Of a stretch of 44,062 nucleotides of DNA, positions 15,302 to 24,368 are shown piece by piece. The stretch is taken from positions 1-44,062 of the IMG/VR virus record IMGVR_UViG_3300027902_000014; one strand, 5' to 3'. The position numbers and the translations under genes were made by a program. Source of the stretch: a virus. Each line of letters begins with the position of its first letter. Positions within the stretch are counted from its first letter, which is position 1. The notes below the pieces were generated by a model. That model did no database searches. It saw only the letters and a list, made by a program, of their open reading frames with translations, and had not been told where the DNA came from.

Positions 15302-15658
15302 TTAATTGATATGCTTTAAGTTATCAGGAATTGCTCCTACAATATCAATGCCACTTTTCTTTGCTTTCACTCTTTGGAAAAAATCTAAAGATCCTTTACC
15401 AATTTCTTTTTCTCTATACAGATAAATGTTATCTTTTGTAATTGTTATTAGTTTATTTTTTCCTTCATCTGATAGTAAATTATCAACAAAAGCAGCAGGA
15501 AATGCAAAAGGTATGGGTGCCATAACTTGAGGAGCAGTTTGCATAAACCTAATCTCAGTATAATCTATTATCTTCAATTCTGTTTCTGTTTCTGATTCTA
15601 CTCTGGCCATTATTATTTGATCTGTACCTTTAAAAACGAATAAAATTGTTTCTTCCAT
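15302..15658 (-). CDS. Hypothetical protein, 118 aa (Sm-like N-terminal pattern)
   Basis: The first 60 residues alternate short strands (ETILFVFKGTDQIIMARVES, LKIIDYTEIRFMQ), a pattern loosely like Sm-fold phage proteins, followed by an Ala/Pro-rich turn APIPFAFPAAFV and a basic end. No firm family. RBS AAGGAG. Confidence 0.65.
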   Translation of the reverse strand: MEETILFVFKGTDQIIMARVESETETELKIIDYTEIRFMQTAPQVMAPIPFAFPAAFVDNLLSDEGKNKLITITKDNIYLYREKEIGKGSLDFFQRVKAKKSGIDIVGAIPDNLKHIN

Positions 15659-15674
15659 TCTTACTTCTCCTTTT

Positions 15675-15791
15675 CTATTTCATATTTTCTACTTCTGAAT
15701 ATCCGCATGTTTTATCTAAACATTCTTTCTTTTCAGAACCAGAATTGATTTTACTTAATGTGTATTCTCCGCATAATGGACATTTTTCCAT
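15675..15791 (-). CDS. Tiny zinc-ribbon protein, 38 aa
   Basis: A 38-codon gene in the gap between gp41 and the preceding gene: MEKCPLCGEYTLSK ... KECLDKTCGYSE, that is CPxC and C-x4-C. It has AGGAG 6 bases before the ATG, partly inside the gp41-proximal side, and its end is followed 2-7 bases on by the next RBS. Likely a zinc-binding accessory; function unknown. Confidence 0.6.
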   Translation of the reverse strand: MEKCPLCGEYTLSKINSGSEKKECLDKTCGYSEVENMK

Positions 15792-15800
15792 AATCATCTC

Positions 15801-17222
15801 CTAATGAAAGCCGCTGTATATATCAGGCTCTTTATCTAAACCTTTAACATAATTTCCATAACTTTCCACTACTTTTTCTGGTAACTCTTTATCCTTTTCT
15901 ATATCAGCTTGTTTATCTAGTTCCTTGCTACAATACTTTCTTCTTTCTCTAAAATCTTCCAATAGTTTTGTTTCTTCAGGGTTGAATATTTGTTCAAATT
16001 TCAATGTTTGGTCATTCTGTCTAACTCTTAATTCAACTCCCCTTCTACCTAAACGATTCTTAATAATTTTCCAAGTTTGATACAATTCTTCAGCTTCTTC
16101 CTGTGATTGAGTCATACCAATAACTAGATCTGCTGTATTTACAATTCCAATAGAATCTGAAATATGTGATAGTCCTAAATTTACATTATCATAACCAGAT
16201 CTTTGAACTTGGCTGAAAGTAATTACTGGTATATCTAATTCACAAGCAATTTCCCTCAACTCTTCAGCAATAGCTTTGTATTTATCGTGCGAATTCATAC
16301 CTGGTGTAGGATTATTCGGCTTCATAAGCTGAATGTAATCTACAACAAGATAAACTGGGCTCCACCCTTCTCTAATTTTTAATTCTTGAATATATGCCAT
16401 AATATTTAAGGCACATGCTTTGGATGGAGCATACTCTCTGATTTGACAATTACCTTTTACATTCTTTTCAATAAAATCTGCAACTTCTTTTTCTGATCTA
16501 GGGATATCATAATATGGTATTCCAGTATTGATAGAATCCATTCTTCTTGCAATTAATTCTTCTGCAAGTTCAAGTGTTAGATAGATTCCATTATATCCTC
16601 TTCTACTCAAAGAGGCTGTTAAATTAGTTCCTAGAAGTGTTTTACCTAAACCAGAAGAAGCCGCCGCAACTGTTAATGTTTTCTTTTGTAATCCTCCAAA
16701 GGTATGATAGTCTAATAAATCATATCCCGTAGATAATTTCTGCTCAATTCGGTTATAAAATTCAAATCTTTTCTTAATATCATTTCTATAACTCAAACCT
16801 AAATTTTTATCAAATGAAAATGCTATGGCTTCTTTTACCAAAGCTCCTATCAAGTGTTTATCTTTTTTCTCACTTAAAATATCAACTGACTTAATAAGAG
16901 CTTCTTTTAATAGTTGTTCTTGTGCCCATTTCTCAGTTTCTTTTACTAACATTGATAGATTTTCAAATGGAAAATCATTTTCGGATAAAACACTATTTAC
17001 TTTTTCTTGATTTTTTATCCTTAAAGAAAGCGTAGATTTATCTAATGTCTTAACCTTATCATTTAAAACAAGAATTTCTAATGCTTTAAAGAATTCCTCA
17101 TTTTCTTCTATATCAAAAAAGGAAGGTTTAAGGTATGAGATAACTTTTTCTCTAAATTGAATATTTTTAACTAGTTGGGAAAGAATTAAATTTTCCCTAA
17201 TTTCAGGAATGCTATTAGCCAT
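15801..17222 (-). CDS. 41: Replicative DNA helicase gp41 (DnaB family)
   Basis: 473 residues, T4 gp41 size (475). Walker A is ASSGLGKTLLG, Walker B lies in VYLVVDYIQLMKPN, and the RecA-type motif 3 is VITFSQVQRSGYDN. RRMDSINTGIPY and IKNRLGRRGVELR follow the DnaB family order. It unwinds the fork and stimulates the gp61 primase. The ATG at 17222 was chosen because the codon before it is TTG; the gene overlaps the stop of the small membrane protein upstream. Confidence 0.93.
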   Translation of the reverse strand: MANSIPEIRENLILSQLVKNIQFREKVISYLKPSFFDIEENEEFFKALEILVLNDKVKTLDKSTLSLRIKNQEKVNSVLSENDFPFENLSMLVKETEKWAQEQLLKEALIKSVDILSEKKDKHLIGALVKEAIAFSFDKNLGLSYRNDIKKRFEFYNRIEQKLSTGYDLLDYHTFGGLQKKTLTVAAASSGLGKTLLGTNLTASLSRRGYNGIYLTLELAEELIARRMDSINTGIPYYDIPRSEKEVADFIEKNVKGNCQIREYAPSKACALNIMAYIQELKIREGWSPVYLVVDYIQLMKPNNPTPGMNSHDKYKAIAEELREIACELDIPVITFSQVQRSGYDNVNLGLSHISDSIGIVNTADLVIGMTQSQEEAEELYQTWKIIKNRLGRRGVELRVRQNDQTLKFEQIFNPEETKLLEDFRERRKYCSKELDKQADIEKDKELPEKVVESYGNYVKGLDKEPDIYSGFH

Positions 17223-17449
17223 CAAGTTCCAATCTTTTTTATCTTCCAGTTAAAATATCCAAAAGTATTGATAAGTGTCAAACCTACAAATAACATTAAT
17301 AGATGTAGTTGTGTTGAATACCATGCCCCTATTATATTAAAAATATTTCCTAAGTTCAAAATTATAAAGGAATACTTTTTTCCACAGGTATTCAATAAAG
17401 CCCCGGAAAGAGTTGTTGTTGCTCCTAACCAGAATAAGATACTATCCAT
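17222..17449 (-). CDS. Small membrane protein, 75 aa
   Basis: Two to three hydrophobic segments (FWLGATTTLSGALLN, YSFIILNLGNIFNIIG, LHLLMLFVGLTLINTFGYF) ending in KIKKIGT. The layout resembles half of a PnuC-like or SemiSWEET-like transporter, but no diagnostic motif is seen. It is wedged between uvsX (TAATG overlap) and gene 41, a place where T4 relatives also carry a small gene. Confidence 0.7.
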   Translation of the reverse strand: MDSILFWLGATTTLSGALLNTCGKKYSFIILNLGNIFNIIGAWYSTQLHLLMLFVGLTLINTFGYFNWKIKKIGT

Positions 17450-18708
17450 TATTTCTCTTCTGGCACAGTTTCTTCTTTTTTCTTATGTTTTCTTTCTTTC
17501 TTTTCATCTTTCTCTAATTCTTCAGATAGTTTAACTTCTTCTTCTGTTGGTTCATTTTCTCCTAAAATTGCATCAGTAACTGAACTATATTGGTTATCTT
17601 TGGAGATAACAATATTCAACTGGTTTAAAATATCATCAGTCCAAATTTCTTTGGCTATTTCTATTTCTTCAAATTCAGGTTTAGAAAAATTCTTAGAAAG
17701 ATAAGGCACTGCTATTTTTGTTCCATATCCTTCAAAATTACCTTTCTTATCAAATTTCTTTACATACTCAAAAATATTATATTTTAAGGCTTCTTCAATA
17801 AGACCATGGTAAGGATTAATACCTGTTTTAAAATCAACTTTAATTCTTGCTTTCTTACCTTCTGGAATGAATCTATTCTTTCTAATTTCAGTACCTAAGA
17901 TGTTTCCAGTTTGCACTTTCTTAGCTTTACCATCATCCCCTTCTATATCTCCACCTTCAATTTCTTTTACTATATACTTTGTAATAAGTATTCTAATTGA
18001 AGAAAGATATATAACACCAAGGCCACCTGTTGGAACAAATTTAGAAGGAATGTTTGGATTAGGTTCTCTGCTCCATTGTCCATGATTAATAATAATAAGA
18101 GGTGTAAAAGTTCTTGCCAAGAAACCTGTTAATGTTCTTGTCATACTTTTAATAATCTTTGCCTTTAACCCCATATCTTGTGCATCTTTACCAGCAGCCA
18201 AATCAGCCATTTCCTTATTTGTGGAACAGTTGCCCAAAGAATCTAAAACAATTAACATCTTAATAGGAGCTTCTCCAGCCTTTATAGATTCTTTCTGCTT
18301 CTTTTCAAGCATCTCCAAAATCTTTCCAGATTGATTTCTGAATTCTTCTACTGTAACAATTGGAATATAAATACATTTAGAAATATCCACACCTAATCTC
18401 TGTAGAAAGAATTTATCTGTAGCATTTTCAGAATCAAACCAAATTACAATATATTTATCTTTTTGAGCTTCTGATGCAATTTTACCAGCAATAAATGTTT
18501 TACCAACACCTGGTTCACCTTCAAGCGATATCGCTCTTCCAGCTGGTATACCTTTAAAAATATTAGATGTTACACTGGCATTCAATAAATATGAACCAGT
18601 GGATATATAACTTTTGATCTCCCCATATTCACTTAGTTCTAAAAAATTTGCTTCTTTATTAATTTTTTTTACTTCATTCAAAAAACTTTCTGTTATTGAT
18701 GCACCCAT
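17449..18708 (-). CDS. uvsX: UvsX RecA-like recombinase
   Basis: 419 residues. Walker A is EGEPGVGKTF (about 63-72), Walker B is MLIVLDSLGN, and the region after it (KIIKSMTRTLTGFLARTFTPLIIINH) matches the RecA core. Promotes strand invasion for recombination-dependent replication together with gp32 and gp46/47. The C-terminus is long and highly charged (EELEKDEKKERKHKKKEE), longer than T4 UvsX by about 28 residues. RBS AAGGAG. Confidence 0.93.
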   Translation of the reverse strand: MGASITESFLNEVKKINKEANFLELSEYGEIKSYISTGSYLLNASVTSNIFKGIPAGRAISLEGEPGVGKTFIAGKIASEAQKDKYIVIWFDSENATDKFFLQRLGVDISKCIYIPIVTVEEFRNQSGKILEMLEKKQKESIKAGEAPIKMLIVLDSLGNCSTNKEMADLAAGKDAQDMGLKAKIIKSMTRTLTGFLARTFTPLIIINHGQWSREPNPNIPSKFVPTGGLGVIYLSSIRILITKYIVKEIEGGDIEGDDGKAKKVQTGNILGTEIRKNRFIPEGKKARIKVDFKTGINPYHGLIEEALKYNIFEYVKKFDKKGNFEGYGTKIAVPYLSKNFSKPEFEEIEIAKEIWTDDILNQLNIVISKDNQYSSVTDAILGENEPTEEEVKLSEELEKDEKKERKHKKKEETVPEEK

Positions 18709-18726
18709 GTATTCTTCTCCTTTTGT

Positions 18727-19035
18727 TTATACATTGAATGTAGTATGATCAGCTACATCTTCAACTACTTTCTTATCCATACTTCTATAAAGATCTCTAT
18801 TTCTATCTAATTCATTTTCAGTTACAACAATTTCACATTCCAAACATTTTAAATAATAAGGATAGTAACCATAATCTGGCCAATCATGCCAAATACCACC
18901 CCCAGATTTCTTTACTCTAGGATGTTTACATATTTTTTGTTTCTTTTTTACTACTAAGCTAAGTTCATCATCTATTTTATTCTTTTGTTTTGTTAATTTT
19001 TCTATTCTTTTTGTTAATAATTCTATTCTTGTCAT
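18727..19035 (-). CDS. Coiled-coil zinc protein, 102 aa
   Basis: Starts MTRIELLTKRIEKLTKQKNK, a likely coiled coil, and then holds a Cys/His cluster: ICKHPR and LKCLECEI, C-x-H ... C-x2-C, with a Trp/Tyr/Gly-rich loop between (GGGIWHDWPDYGYY). Not recognised. It overlaps the upstream membrane gene by 59 bases, more than its neighbours, so one of the two ends could be a frameshift product. Confidence 0.6.
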   Translation of the reverse strand: MTRIELLTKRIEKLTKQKNKIDDELSLVVKKKQKICKHPRVKKSGGGIWHDWPDYGYYPYYLKCLECEIVVTENELDRNRDLYRSMDKKVVEDVADHTTFNV

Positions 19036-19225
19036 TTTTCTCTTCTTTCTTAACAAATTCTGGCATCGGTTGAACTGCTATAATTTTAGATGCCATAAGT
19101 GTAGGATACATCAAACTACATAGAGGAAGAATAATACTACGTAATCTTTTCCTTGCCATTTCTCTTTCATATTTGAAATAAAATAGCATTATTATCAAAG
19201 AAAATAAAGCGATAAAATAGTACAT
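18977..19225 (-). CDS. Small membrane-anchored protein, 82 aa
   Basis: One N-terminal hydrophobic segment (YYFIALFSLIIMLFYF), a second weaker one around LPLCSLMYPTLM, and a Lys/Asn-rich tail. The start makes a TAATG overlap with the gene 43 stop, which supports translation. Unknown function. Confidence 0.6.
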   Translation of the reverse strand: MYYFIALFSLIIMLFYFKYEREMARKRLRSIILPLCSLMYPTLMASKIIAVQPMPEFVKKEEKNDKNRIINKKNRKINKTKE

Positions 19226-21768
19226 TAGAAAAATTCACTAATATTAGAAATATTAATGTCGATACGACCCCACTTCATTGCTTCTGTAATCTTATGCAAA
19301 GGACTCATAAAACTTTTTTCAAATTGAGTATCAAAATCAATATATTTATGAAGTCCAAATTCTTTTGGTAAGTTATCAATGAATCCAATAATATTTTCTG
19401 TATTAGTAGCATCTGTATTTAGATATATGAATTTCATTTTTGCTCCTGGTTTGATAAGTTCATAATCACGTTCTAATTTATATTTTTCAATTAACTTGTT
19501 ATAGTTTATTGCGGCTCTAACTTGAATTGGAGTACCTTTTACTAGTTGTCCATTTTCAATGTATTTAGCAACATCACTAACTCCACGTGGAAATGCTATA
19601 TTTTTCACATCTTCTGATTTAAATTTTTGATTAATATCTTTTAATAAATTATTTATCTGTTGTTTAGTAGAACCTTTAAATATTCCTTTTATTACATCTT
19701 TAATTCTTTCTCTACAAAATGAAGGAGTAGAACTCCTAACAATTTCAATACCTTTTACTTTTATCTTTGGTTCTTTATAAATGATTCCTTCCATATCAAT
19801 TACATTCAAAGCATAATGTTTCTTACCAGTAAAAATGGCACCATCCGTAATAGCTTCTCTTTTCAAATGTAACCAATTTATTTCATTATTTAAAAATTCA
19901 TTTGAAAACTTTCCTAATGTTTCTTGTAAGAATGGTTCATATATTTTCTTCCAAAATAAGTTTGCAGAAGCAATCACCTTGATATTATCATCAGGAATAT
20001 TGTATTTCTTAATAAAAGAATCTAAATTCATATAGATACTATCTGTATCTGCTGCAATTATTTGATCGCCTTCAGCTCCAAATTTTTCATGAAAAAGAAT
20101 ATTAGTTTGTTTAACTAAGTATTTTGTTAATTTTTGACCTGTTAAGGTAATAGCAGAAGCTAAATCTGGATCAAATAATCTAAAATTCTCATTCGCCAAA
20201 ATTCCATAAGCAGCGTTTGAAAGTATTTTTGTTGCATTTTGAAAAGCATCGTATTTCTTTGCTAAAATATCAAACGCCTTATCACCGGTTTCTTGAAACT
20301 TCTTCTCATTCTCCTTAGATAAGTTCTTAAATTCTTTTCTCTTAGCAAATATATTTTTTACTGCTTTTGGAATAAAACCTTCCGCTGATTTAAATAATAA
20401 ACCATTAGCTGAAAGAATTAACTTATTTTTCTTTATGAAAGCTTTAAGTTTTTCTCCAAGTACAGTCTTACCTAATAGTTCATACCAATCTTCATCAACC
20501 AAACTAGGAACATCTAAACAAGGATACATTAATCCATTATCTGCTAAATCCTTCTGCTTGTCTCCTGTCGTTAATCCTATTTTTCCTACAAAGGTTTCTG
20601 GTGAAAGATTAAGTGCGAACATCAAATGAGGATACAGCGATGTAAAATCTCCACTTATTAATCTACGGAAAAATCCTACTATTGTTTCTTTTACATAACC
20701 GCCAGGTATAGATTCTTTTTCTTTTCTAACAGCTGTAGGAAGAACAATATTTTCAGACTTCAATAAGGTCATTAGATAGTTTTCAAATTTTTTCATAGCA
20801 GAATCTACTCTATGAAAAGGAACTCTACTAAAATATGATTGAACTTGTGTTAAAGTTATGAAAGCAGATCTTTCATCAATTTCTTTTACAAGTCTTACAT
20901 CATGTACGTTATAATCAACAAATTTATTCCAATCATCTTTCCATAATTGACTCAAAGAGCCTTCATATTCTAATTTTCCATATCCTAGTATTGACTTTGC
21001 TACATAATCTAATTTATGAGACTCTCTCTCATTTTGAGTGTATTTACTATCAAGATCCATATAATCTAAAAGTGTAATACCACAGATAATGTAATCTTTG
21101 TAATCTTCAGATATTCTTTGTTCAACTTCATTAACTGGTGAATATTTTTTTAAAAAACCTTCACCAAAAAGCATAAAAGTTCTATCTAAAATATATGGAA
21201 TATCAAACCTATTAGAAAACCACCCAGTAATAATATCAGGATAATTACTTCTATGCCATTTGAAATACTGCTTTAGTAACTCTTTTTCATCATCACAATG
21301 ATGATATTCTATTTTTTCTTTACCAGTATAGTTTTTAGTTCCAAAGGTATGGTATATTTTTGTTTTAGAAGAATAAACTGTGATAAGAAGTATTTCATCT
21401 TTGATATTACCAGATTTAGGTTGCCCATCATCATGACTAACTTCTATATCAATAAAATGAATATTTAGTTCAGGAAGATTTGATAAAAGATCTTTGTCAT
21501 GATATTTATCAATCAAAAATCTACTATCGGGGGTAATATCACCTTCAAAAGATTCATAGTTTTTTGTATATTCTCTTTGTGCTCCATAATCAGAAAACTC
21601 TTTTCTTCTACAAGATTTACCGAACAGATCTTTAAATGATCCATTTTTATCTGGTATATAGCAGTAAGGAACATAAGGAACTTCTATTAATTGACGATTA
21701 CCTTCTTTATCATACTCCCATAAATAGATATGATTATTATGAAAGTTGTAGTAAATATTTGCAAACAA
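19225..21768 (-). CDS. 43: DNA polymerase gp43 (family B)
   Basis: 847 residues (T4: 898). Exonuclease motifs: IHFIDIEVSHDD (Exo I), NRFDIPYIL (Exo II), YNVHDVRLV (Exo III). Polymerase motifs: GDFTSLYPHLM (A), KILSNAAYGILAN (B), AADTDSIYMN (C) and KKHYALNV. The start is TTG at 21768 with AAAGGAG 9 bases upstream; the longer frame to 21828 would begin upstream of the predicted transcript start. Both proofreading and polymerase centres look intact. This enzyme would copy a template carrying 7-deazaguanine bases if the island at 24-32 kb is active. Confidence 0.96.
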   Translation of the reverse strand: MFANIYYNFHNNHIYLWEYDKEGNRQLIEVPYVPYCYIPDKNGSFKDLFGKSCRRKEFSDYGAQREYTKNYESFEGDITPDSRFLIDKYHDKDLLSNLPELNIHFIDIEVSHDDGQPKSGNIKDEILLITVYSSKTKIYHTFGTKNYTGKEKIEYHHCDDEKELLKQYFKWHRSNYPDIITGWFSNRFDIPYILDRTFMLFGEGFLKKYSPVNEVEQRISEDYKDYIICGITLLDYMDLDSKYTQNERESHKLDYVAKSILGYGKLEYEGSLSQLWKDDWNKFVDYNVHDVRLVKEIDERSAFITLTQVQSYFSRVPFHRVDSAMKKFENYLMTLLKSENIVLPTAVRKEKESIPGGYVKETIVGFFRRLISGDFTSLYPHLMFALNLSPETFVGKIGLTTGDKQKDLADNGLMYPCLDVPSLVDEDWYELLGKTVLGEKLKAFIKKNKLILSANGLLFKSAEGFIPKAVKNIFAKRKEFKNLSKENEKKFQETGDKAFDILAKKYDAFQNATKILSNAAYGILANENFRLFDPDLASAITLTGQKLTKYLVKQTNILFHEKFGAEGDQIIAADTDSIYMNLDSFIKKYNIPDDNIKVIASANLFWKKIYEPFLQETLGKFSNEFLNNEINWLHLKREAITDGAIFTGKKHYALNVIDMEGIIYKEPKIKVKGIEIVRSSTPSFCRERIKDVIKGIFKGSTKQQINNLLKDINQKFKSEDVKNIAFPRGVSDVAKYIENGQLVKGTPIQVRAAINYNKLIEKYKLERDYELIKPGAKMKFIYLNTDATNTENIIGFIDNLPKEFGLHKYIDFDTQFEKSFMSPLHKITEAMKWGRIDINISNISEFF

Positions 21769-21801
21769 TAAAAATTCTCCTTTTATTAATTTTATTGGGA
21801 T

Positions 21802-21829
21802 TATATAAGAAATAACTAGAAGAATCAAA
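21802..21829 (-). promoter_or_regulatory. Putative middle promoter before gene 43
   Basis: Minus strand TAAAAATTTGAT: TTTGAT (21824-21829), 16 bases, TATATA then AT (21802-21807). The upstream gene's TAA stop is the start of the A-run. Predicted start near 21795, about 27 bases before the TTG of gene 43. Confidence 0.65.
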
Positions 21830-21832
21830 TTT

Positions 21833-22060
21833 TTAGAAGTGAGAGATCATATGTCTTACTATAGCATCATTTTTAACCCAATCTTTAGCATTACCTTTAC
21901 GAAATAAACCTCTGCCATCTTTCCCCCATGGAGCCATATATAGAGCACTTTTACCAACTTCAGGAGAAAACTGAGTTTCAATCGCTTCTAATAAATCCTT
22001 TACTGTTGCAGGTCTAATAGTTCCATCTTTTTCTCTAACTTCAAAATCAGATATATCCAT
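21833..22060 (-). CDS. Hypothetical protein, 75 aa
   Basis: Not recognised. Begins MDISDFEVREKDGTIRPATV, a helix (VKDLLEAIETQF), then a Gly/Arg/Lys-rich end with GKDGRGLFRKGNAKDWVKND. RBS AAGGAGC before the ATG; its start overlaps the stop of the 36-residue gene upstream. Confidence 0.65.
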   Translation of the reverse strand: MDISDFEVREKDGTIRPATVKDLLEAIETQFSPEVGKSALYMAPWGKDGRGLFRKGNAKDWVKNDAIVRHMISHF

Positions 22061-22157
22061 ATATGCTCCTTGTACGAATTAAAATAACAGATATTCCATC
22101 CCAACTAGGCCAGAATTCAAATTCATCATCTAATTCTTCATTTGGATCGTTATTCAT
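22047..22157 (-). CDS. Tiny acidic protein, 36 aa
   Basis: A 36-codon gene directly after ClpP: MNNDPNEELDDEFEFWPSWD then a hydrophobic-basic end. It has AGGAG 4 bases before the ATG (inside the last codons of clpP) and overlaps the next gene by 14 bases. The chain of tight overlaps supports translation. Function unknown. Confidence 0.55.
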   Translation of the reverse strand: MNNDPNEELDDEFEFWPSWDGISVILIRTRSIYGYI

Positions 22158-22880
22158 TTATCTCCTTAATTGATCATCAGTATATTCTGTCAATTTAGAC
22201 CAATTATAATTAAATACTTCATCTGCAAAACCATAGTTAACAGCTTGTTCTGATGTTAAATAAACCTCTTCTTTTTTATCCATTTGCTTTCTAAGCCATT
22301 GATGAACATATTTTTTACTTTTTCCTTTCAACATTCCTTGTTTCTTCATTGATTCATAATAAATGTCCATCATTATTTCTCTTGCTTTTTTGTTAAAACT
22401 AACAAAAGATTCAACTGATTTAACAGTACCTGAAACTCCTAATTCACCATCATGAAACATAAAATAACTATGGTCCATCATAACTCTTTTGTTTGCAGCC
22501 TGTAATATTAAAGATGACATTGATCTGGCATGGGTATAGTTTAAAATAGTTACCGGGGAAGGGCAAGATTTAATAGCGTCATAAATCGCCATTCCTTCAC
22601 TCCAATCACCACCACAAGTTTTCATATGAATTAATATAGGAACTTCTGGATTAGCTCTCATACAAAGATTTATGTTTCTAATAAATCTATTTGAGATAAT
22701 ATACTCCACACCTGGTTCATTTCCTGTTTCTTCTAATGTTCCTGTTGCATATGTTTCTGAACCAAATAGATAAATATGATTAGAAGTAATATCTAAATCA
22801 TTATCATGAATTTGCAAAATCAAGTCAGAAGATTTGATTTTAAGTTTATGGTCTAAACGATATTTTATTTCTTCGATCAT
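22158..22880 (-). CDS. ClpP-like serine protease
   Basis: 240 residues. The ClpP/crotonase-fold blocks are present: HMKTCGGDWSEGMAIYDAI (oxyanion loop), ARSMSSLILQAA with nucleophile Ser120, and YFMFHDGELG with His143. The third triad acid is not at a clean Asp; an acidic stretch before VYLTSEQAVNYGFADEVF is the likely site. A 30-residue N-terminal extension exceeds the normal ClpP length. Phage ClpP-like enzymes are usually prohead proteases next to capsid genes; here it sits among replication and modification genes, so it might work with a host ATPase on host or phage regulators. Confidence 0.8.
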   Translation of the reverse strand: MIEEIKYRLDHKLKIKSSDLILQIHDNDLDITSNHIYLFGSETYATGTLEETGNEPGVEYIISNRFIRNINLCMRANPEVPILIHMKTCGGDWSEGMAIYDAIKSCPSPVTILNYTHARSMSSLILQAANKRVMMDHSYFMFHDGELGVSGTVKSVESFVSFNKKAREIMMDIYYESMKKQGMLKGKSKKYVHQWLRKQMDKKEEVYLTSEQAVNYGFADEVFNYNWSKLTEYTDDQLRR

Positions 22881-23191
22881 TTATATTTTATTAGAAATAG
22901 ACCAAATACAACTATTAACAATCCTAAGTAATTATGGATCTTCAATGTTTCAAAACTTTTTGTAAAGATAATTATAGCAATAGTATAAGTTACTACCATT
23001 AAAACATCAAATAATATTCCATCAAAAATTAAACTCTTTGAATAATTTGAAACAACAGGCCATAACGGTAAAAAAGCAACTGACCAACTTGCACAAAACC
23101 AAAAAGAAGAATGAGTTGAATTAACTTTTTCTGTAGTAAATGCAGCCCAAATATTTATTAAGATTACAGCTATTATCCACCAATAATTCAT
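22877..23191 (-). CDS. Polytopic membrane protein, 104 aa
   Basis: Four hydrophobic segments (WWIIAVILINIWAAF, FWFCASWSVAFLPLW, LFDVLMVVTYTIAIIIF, YLGLLIVVFGLFLI). The size and topology resemble small drug/metabolite transporters of the SMR type, but the conserved membrane Glu of that family is not evident. ATGA overlaps at both ends place it in one operon with the zinc protein and ClpP. Confidence 0.65.
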   Translation of the reverse strand: MNYWWIIAVILINIWAAFTTEKVNSTHSSFWFCASWSVAFLPLWPVVSNYSKSLIFDGILFDVLMVVTYTIAIIIFTKSFETLKIHNYLGLLIVVFGLFLIKYK

Positions 23192-23442
23192 AATTGATCA
23201 CAAACTTGAAATTTAGCAAACTTCTCCCTATCTCTAAATGCCCAATTTGGGGAGCCATGAACTCCAAAAGATTCACCTTTATGATTTTTACATCCTTGAT
23301 TTGAACAATACCACCAGTAATCATCATTTGGATGTAAATCTACCATTTCATCATTTACACAACAATCTATAATTGGCCATCCACAATCAATACAAAATAC
23401 ATCATCTACAATTTTGGCAGTATTTAATCTTTTAGCTATCAT
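23188..23442 (-). CDS. Cys-rich zinc-finger protein, 84 aa
   Basis: Cysteine-rich: FCIDCGWPIIDCC and WYCSNQGCKNHKGES, giving two probable zinc sites, followed by aromatic and charged residues (NWAFRDREKFAKFQ). Not recognised. Its ATG overlaps the stop of the membrane/HTH protein (ATGA). Confidence 0.65.
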   Translation of the reverse strand: MIAKRLNTAKIVDDVFCIDCGWPIIDCCVNDEMVDLHPNDDYWWYCSNQGCKNHKGESFGVHGSPNWAFRDREKFAKFQVCDQL

Positions 23443-24368
23443 ATAAATTCCTTAAAAGGGTCTATAATTTCTTCTTTTGGTTTTCTTCTCTTCTTTTTCT
23501 TTTTAATAACTATAAGTTCCTCTTCCTCTTTTGGTTTTTCTTTTAAACCTTTCAATTTTATTTTCTTAGAAATTCTACTGAGTTGACCATTTATAACTTG
23601 TTCACTTGTGCCAAGAAATTTTGCCATCTCTTCAACATCAGTTGTAACATTTTCTCTTGTCATCAATATTACTTTTTGTTTCAAAGACAAACTTGACATT
23701 CTCTTTATTTGATTAGAAACTGCAACAAATATTCCTGTTTTCTGAATCATCATTCCTGCAGAAAAGAATAAAAATGAAGGGGCAAATACAGCAGCTAAAG
23801 ATATGAAAATAGAAAATATTAGAATAGCTACTTTATCAGTAACATGAAGAATAGAACTGATTACTTCAATTATTGAATGTAATTCTAATGTGGTTGATTC
23901 AGTTCTTTTATCTGTTTTATCTTGTTGTTTTTGAAGCTGACCAATAATTTTTGAAATATTTTTTGATGAAACTTCATCTCTGTTACCTAACTTTTCTACT
24001 ACATTTGCTATAACTTCTTCTGACTTAGAACTTTTACTTGATAAATTTTTATTTATGGACTGTTGTTCCAAAACAACATAAGATCTTTTGGCATACATAG
24101 ATGTAACTGTAATGAGTGAAACTCCAAACAATATAACAAGGAACAAAAGTGTAATAACTCTATGTATCCTAGTTATTTTTACACCTAACAAAAATGAAGA
24201 AATAACAGCCAGAGGCTCTATTGTTAATGCTCCAAACTTAGATATCCCTAATTGATCTAAAAATTGTCCTTGAATACCTGTAACCCATACAACAATACAT
24301 GTTCCAAGTGTTAAACATATTATCATAATCAATATGTTCAAAAAGGTTTCTATTTTATTTTTATTCAA
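23439..24368 (-). CDS. Membrane protein with C-terminal HTH-like domain, 309 aa
   Basis: Three N-terminal hydrophobic segments within the first 90 residues (FLNILIMIICLTLGTCIVVW, LAVISSFLLGV, VITLLFLVILFGVSLI). A soluble Ser/Lys/Gln-rich coiled stretch (about 105-165) follows, then a further segment AILIFSIFISLAAVFAPSFLF. The C-terminal domain (LSLKQKVILMTRENVTTDVEEMAKFLGTSE ... described by position about 225-270) reads like a winged or sigma-4-type HTH, and a poly-Lys/Arg/Glu tail ends it. The start was set at TTG 24368 (GGAG 6 bases upstream) rather than the GTG at 24380 without RBS. Its RBS lies inside the 40-bp repeat at the end of dpdA. Function unknown; possibly a membrane-tethered regulator. 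Confidence 0.65.
   Translation of the reverse strand: MNKNKIETFLNILIMIICLTLGTCIVVWVTGIQGQFLDQLGISKFGALTIEPLAVISSFLLGVKITRIHRVITLLFLVILFGVSLITVTSMYAKRSYVVLEQQSINKNLSSKSSKSEEVIANVVEKLGNRDEVSSKNISKIIGQLQKQQDKTDKRTESTTLELHSIIEVISSILHVTDKVAILIFSIFISLAAVFAPSFLFFSAGMMIQKTGIFVAVSNQIKRMSSLSLKQKVILMTRENVTTDVEEMAKFLGTSEQVINGQLSRISKKIKLKGLKEKPKEEEELIVIKKKKKRRKPKEEIIDPFKEFI

Noticed and set aside
19225-21828. 867-residue version of gp43 starting at 21828
   Set aside because: The extra 20 residues overlap the promoter box and lack a ribosome site; TTG 21768 has AAAGGAG at 9 bases.
22877-23191. SMR-type drug efflux pump
   Set aside because: Four spans and the size fit, but the conserved membrane glutamate and family motifs were not found, so only a membrane protein is called.
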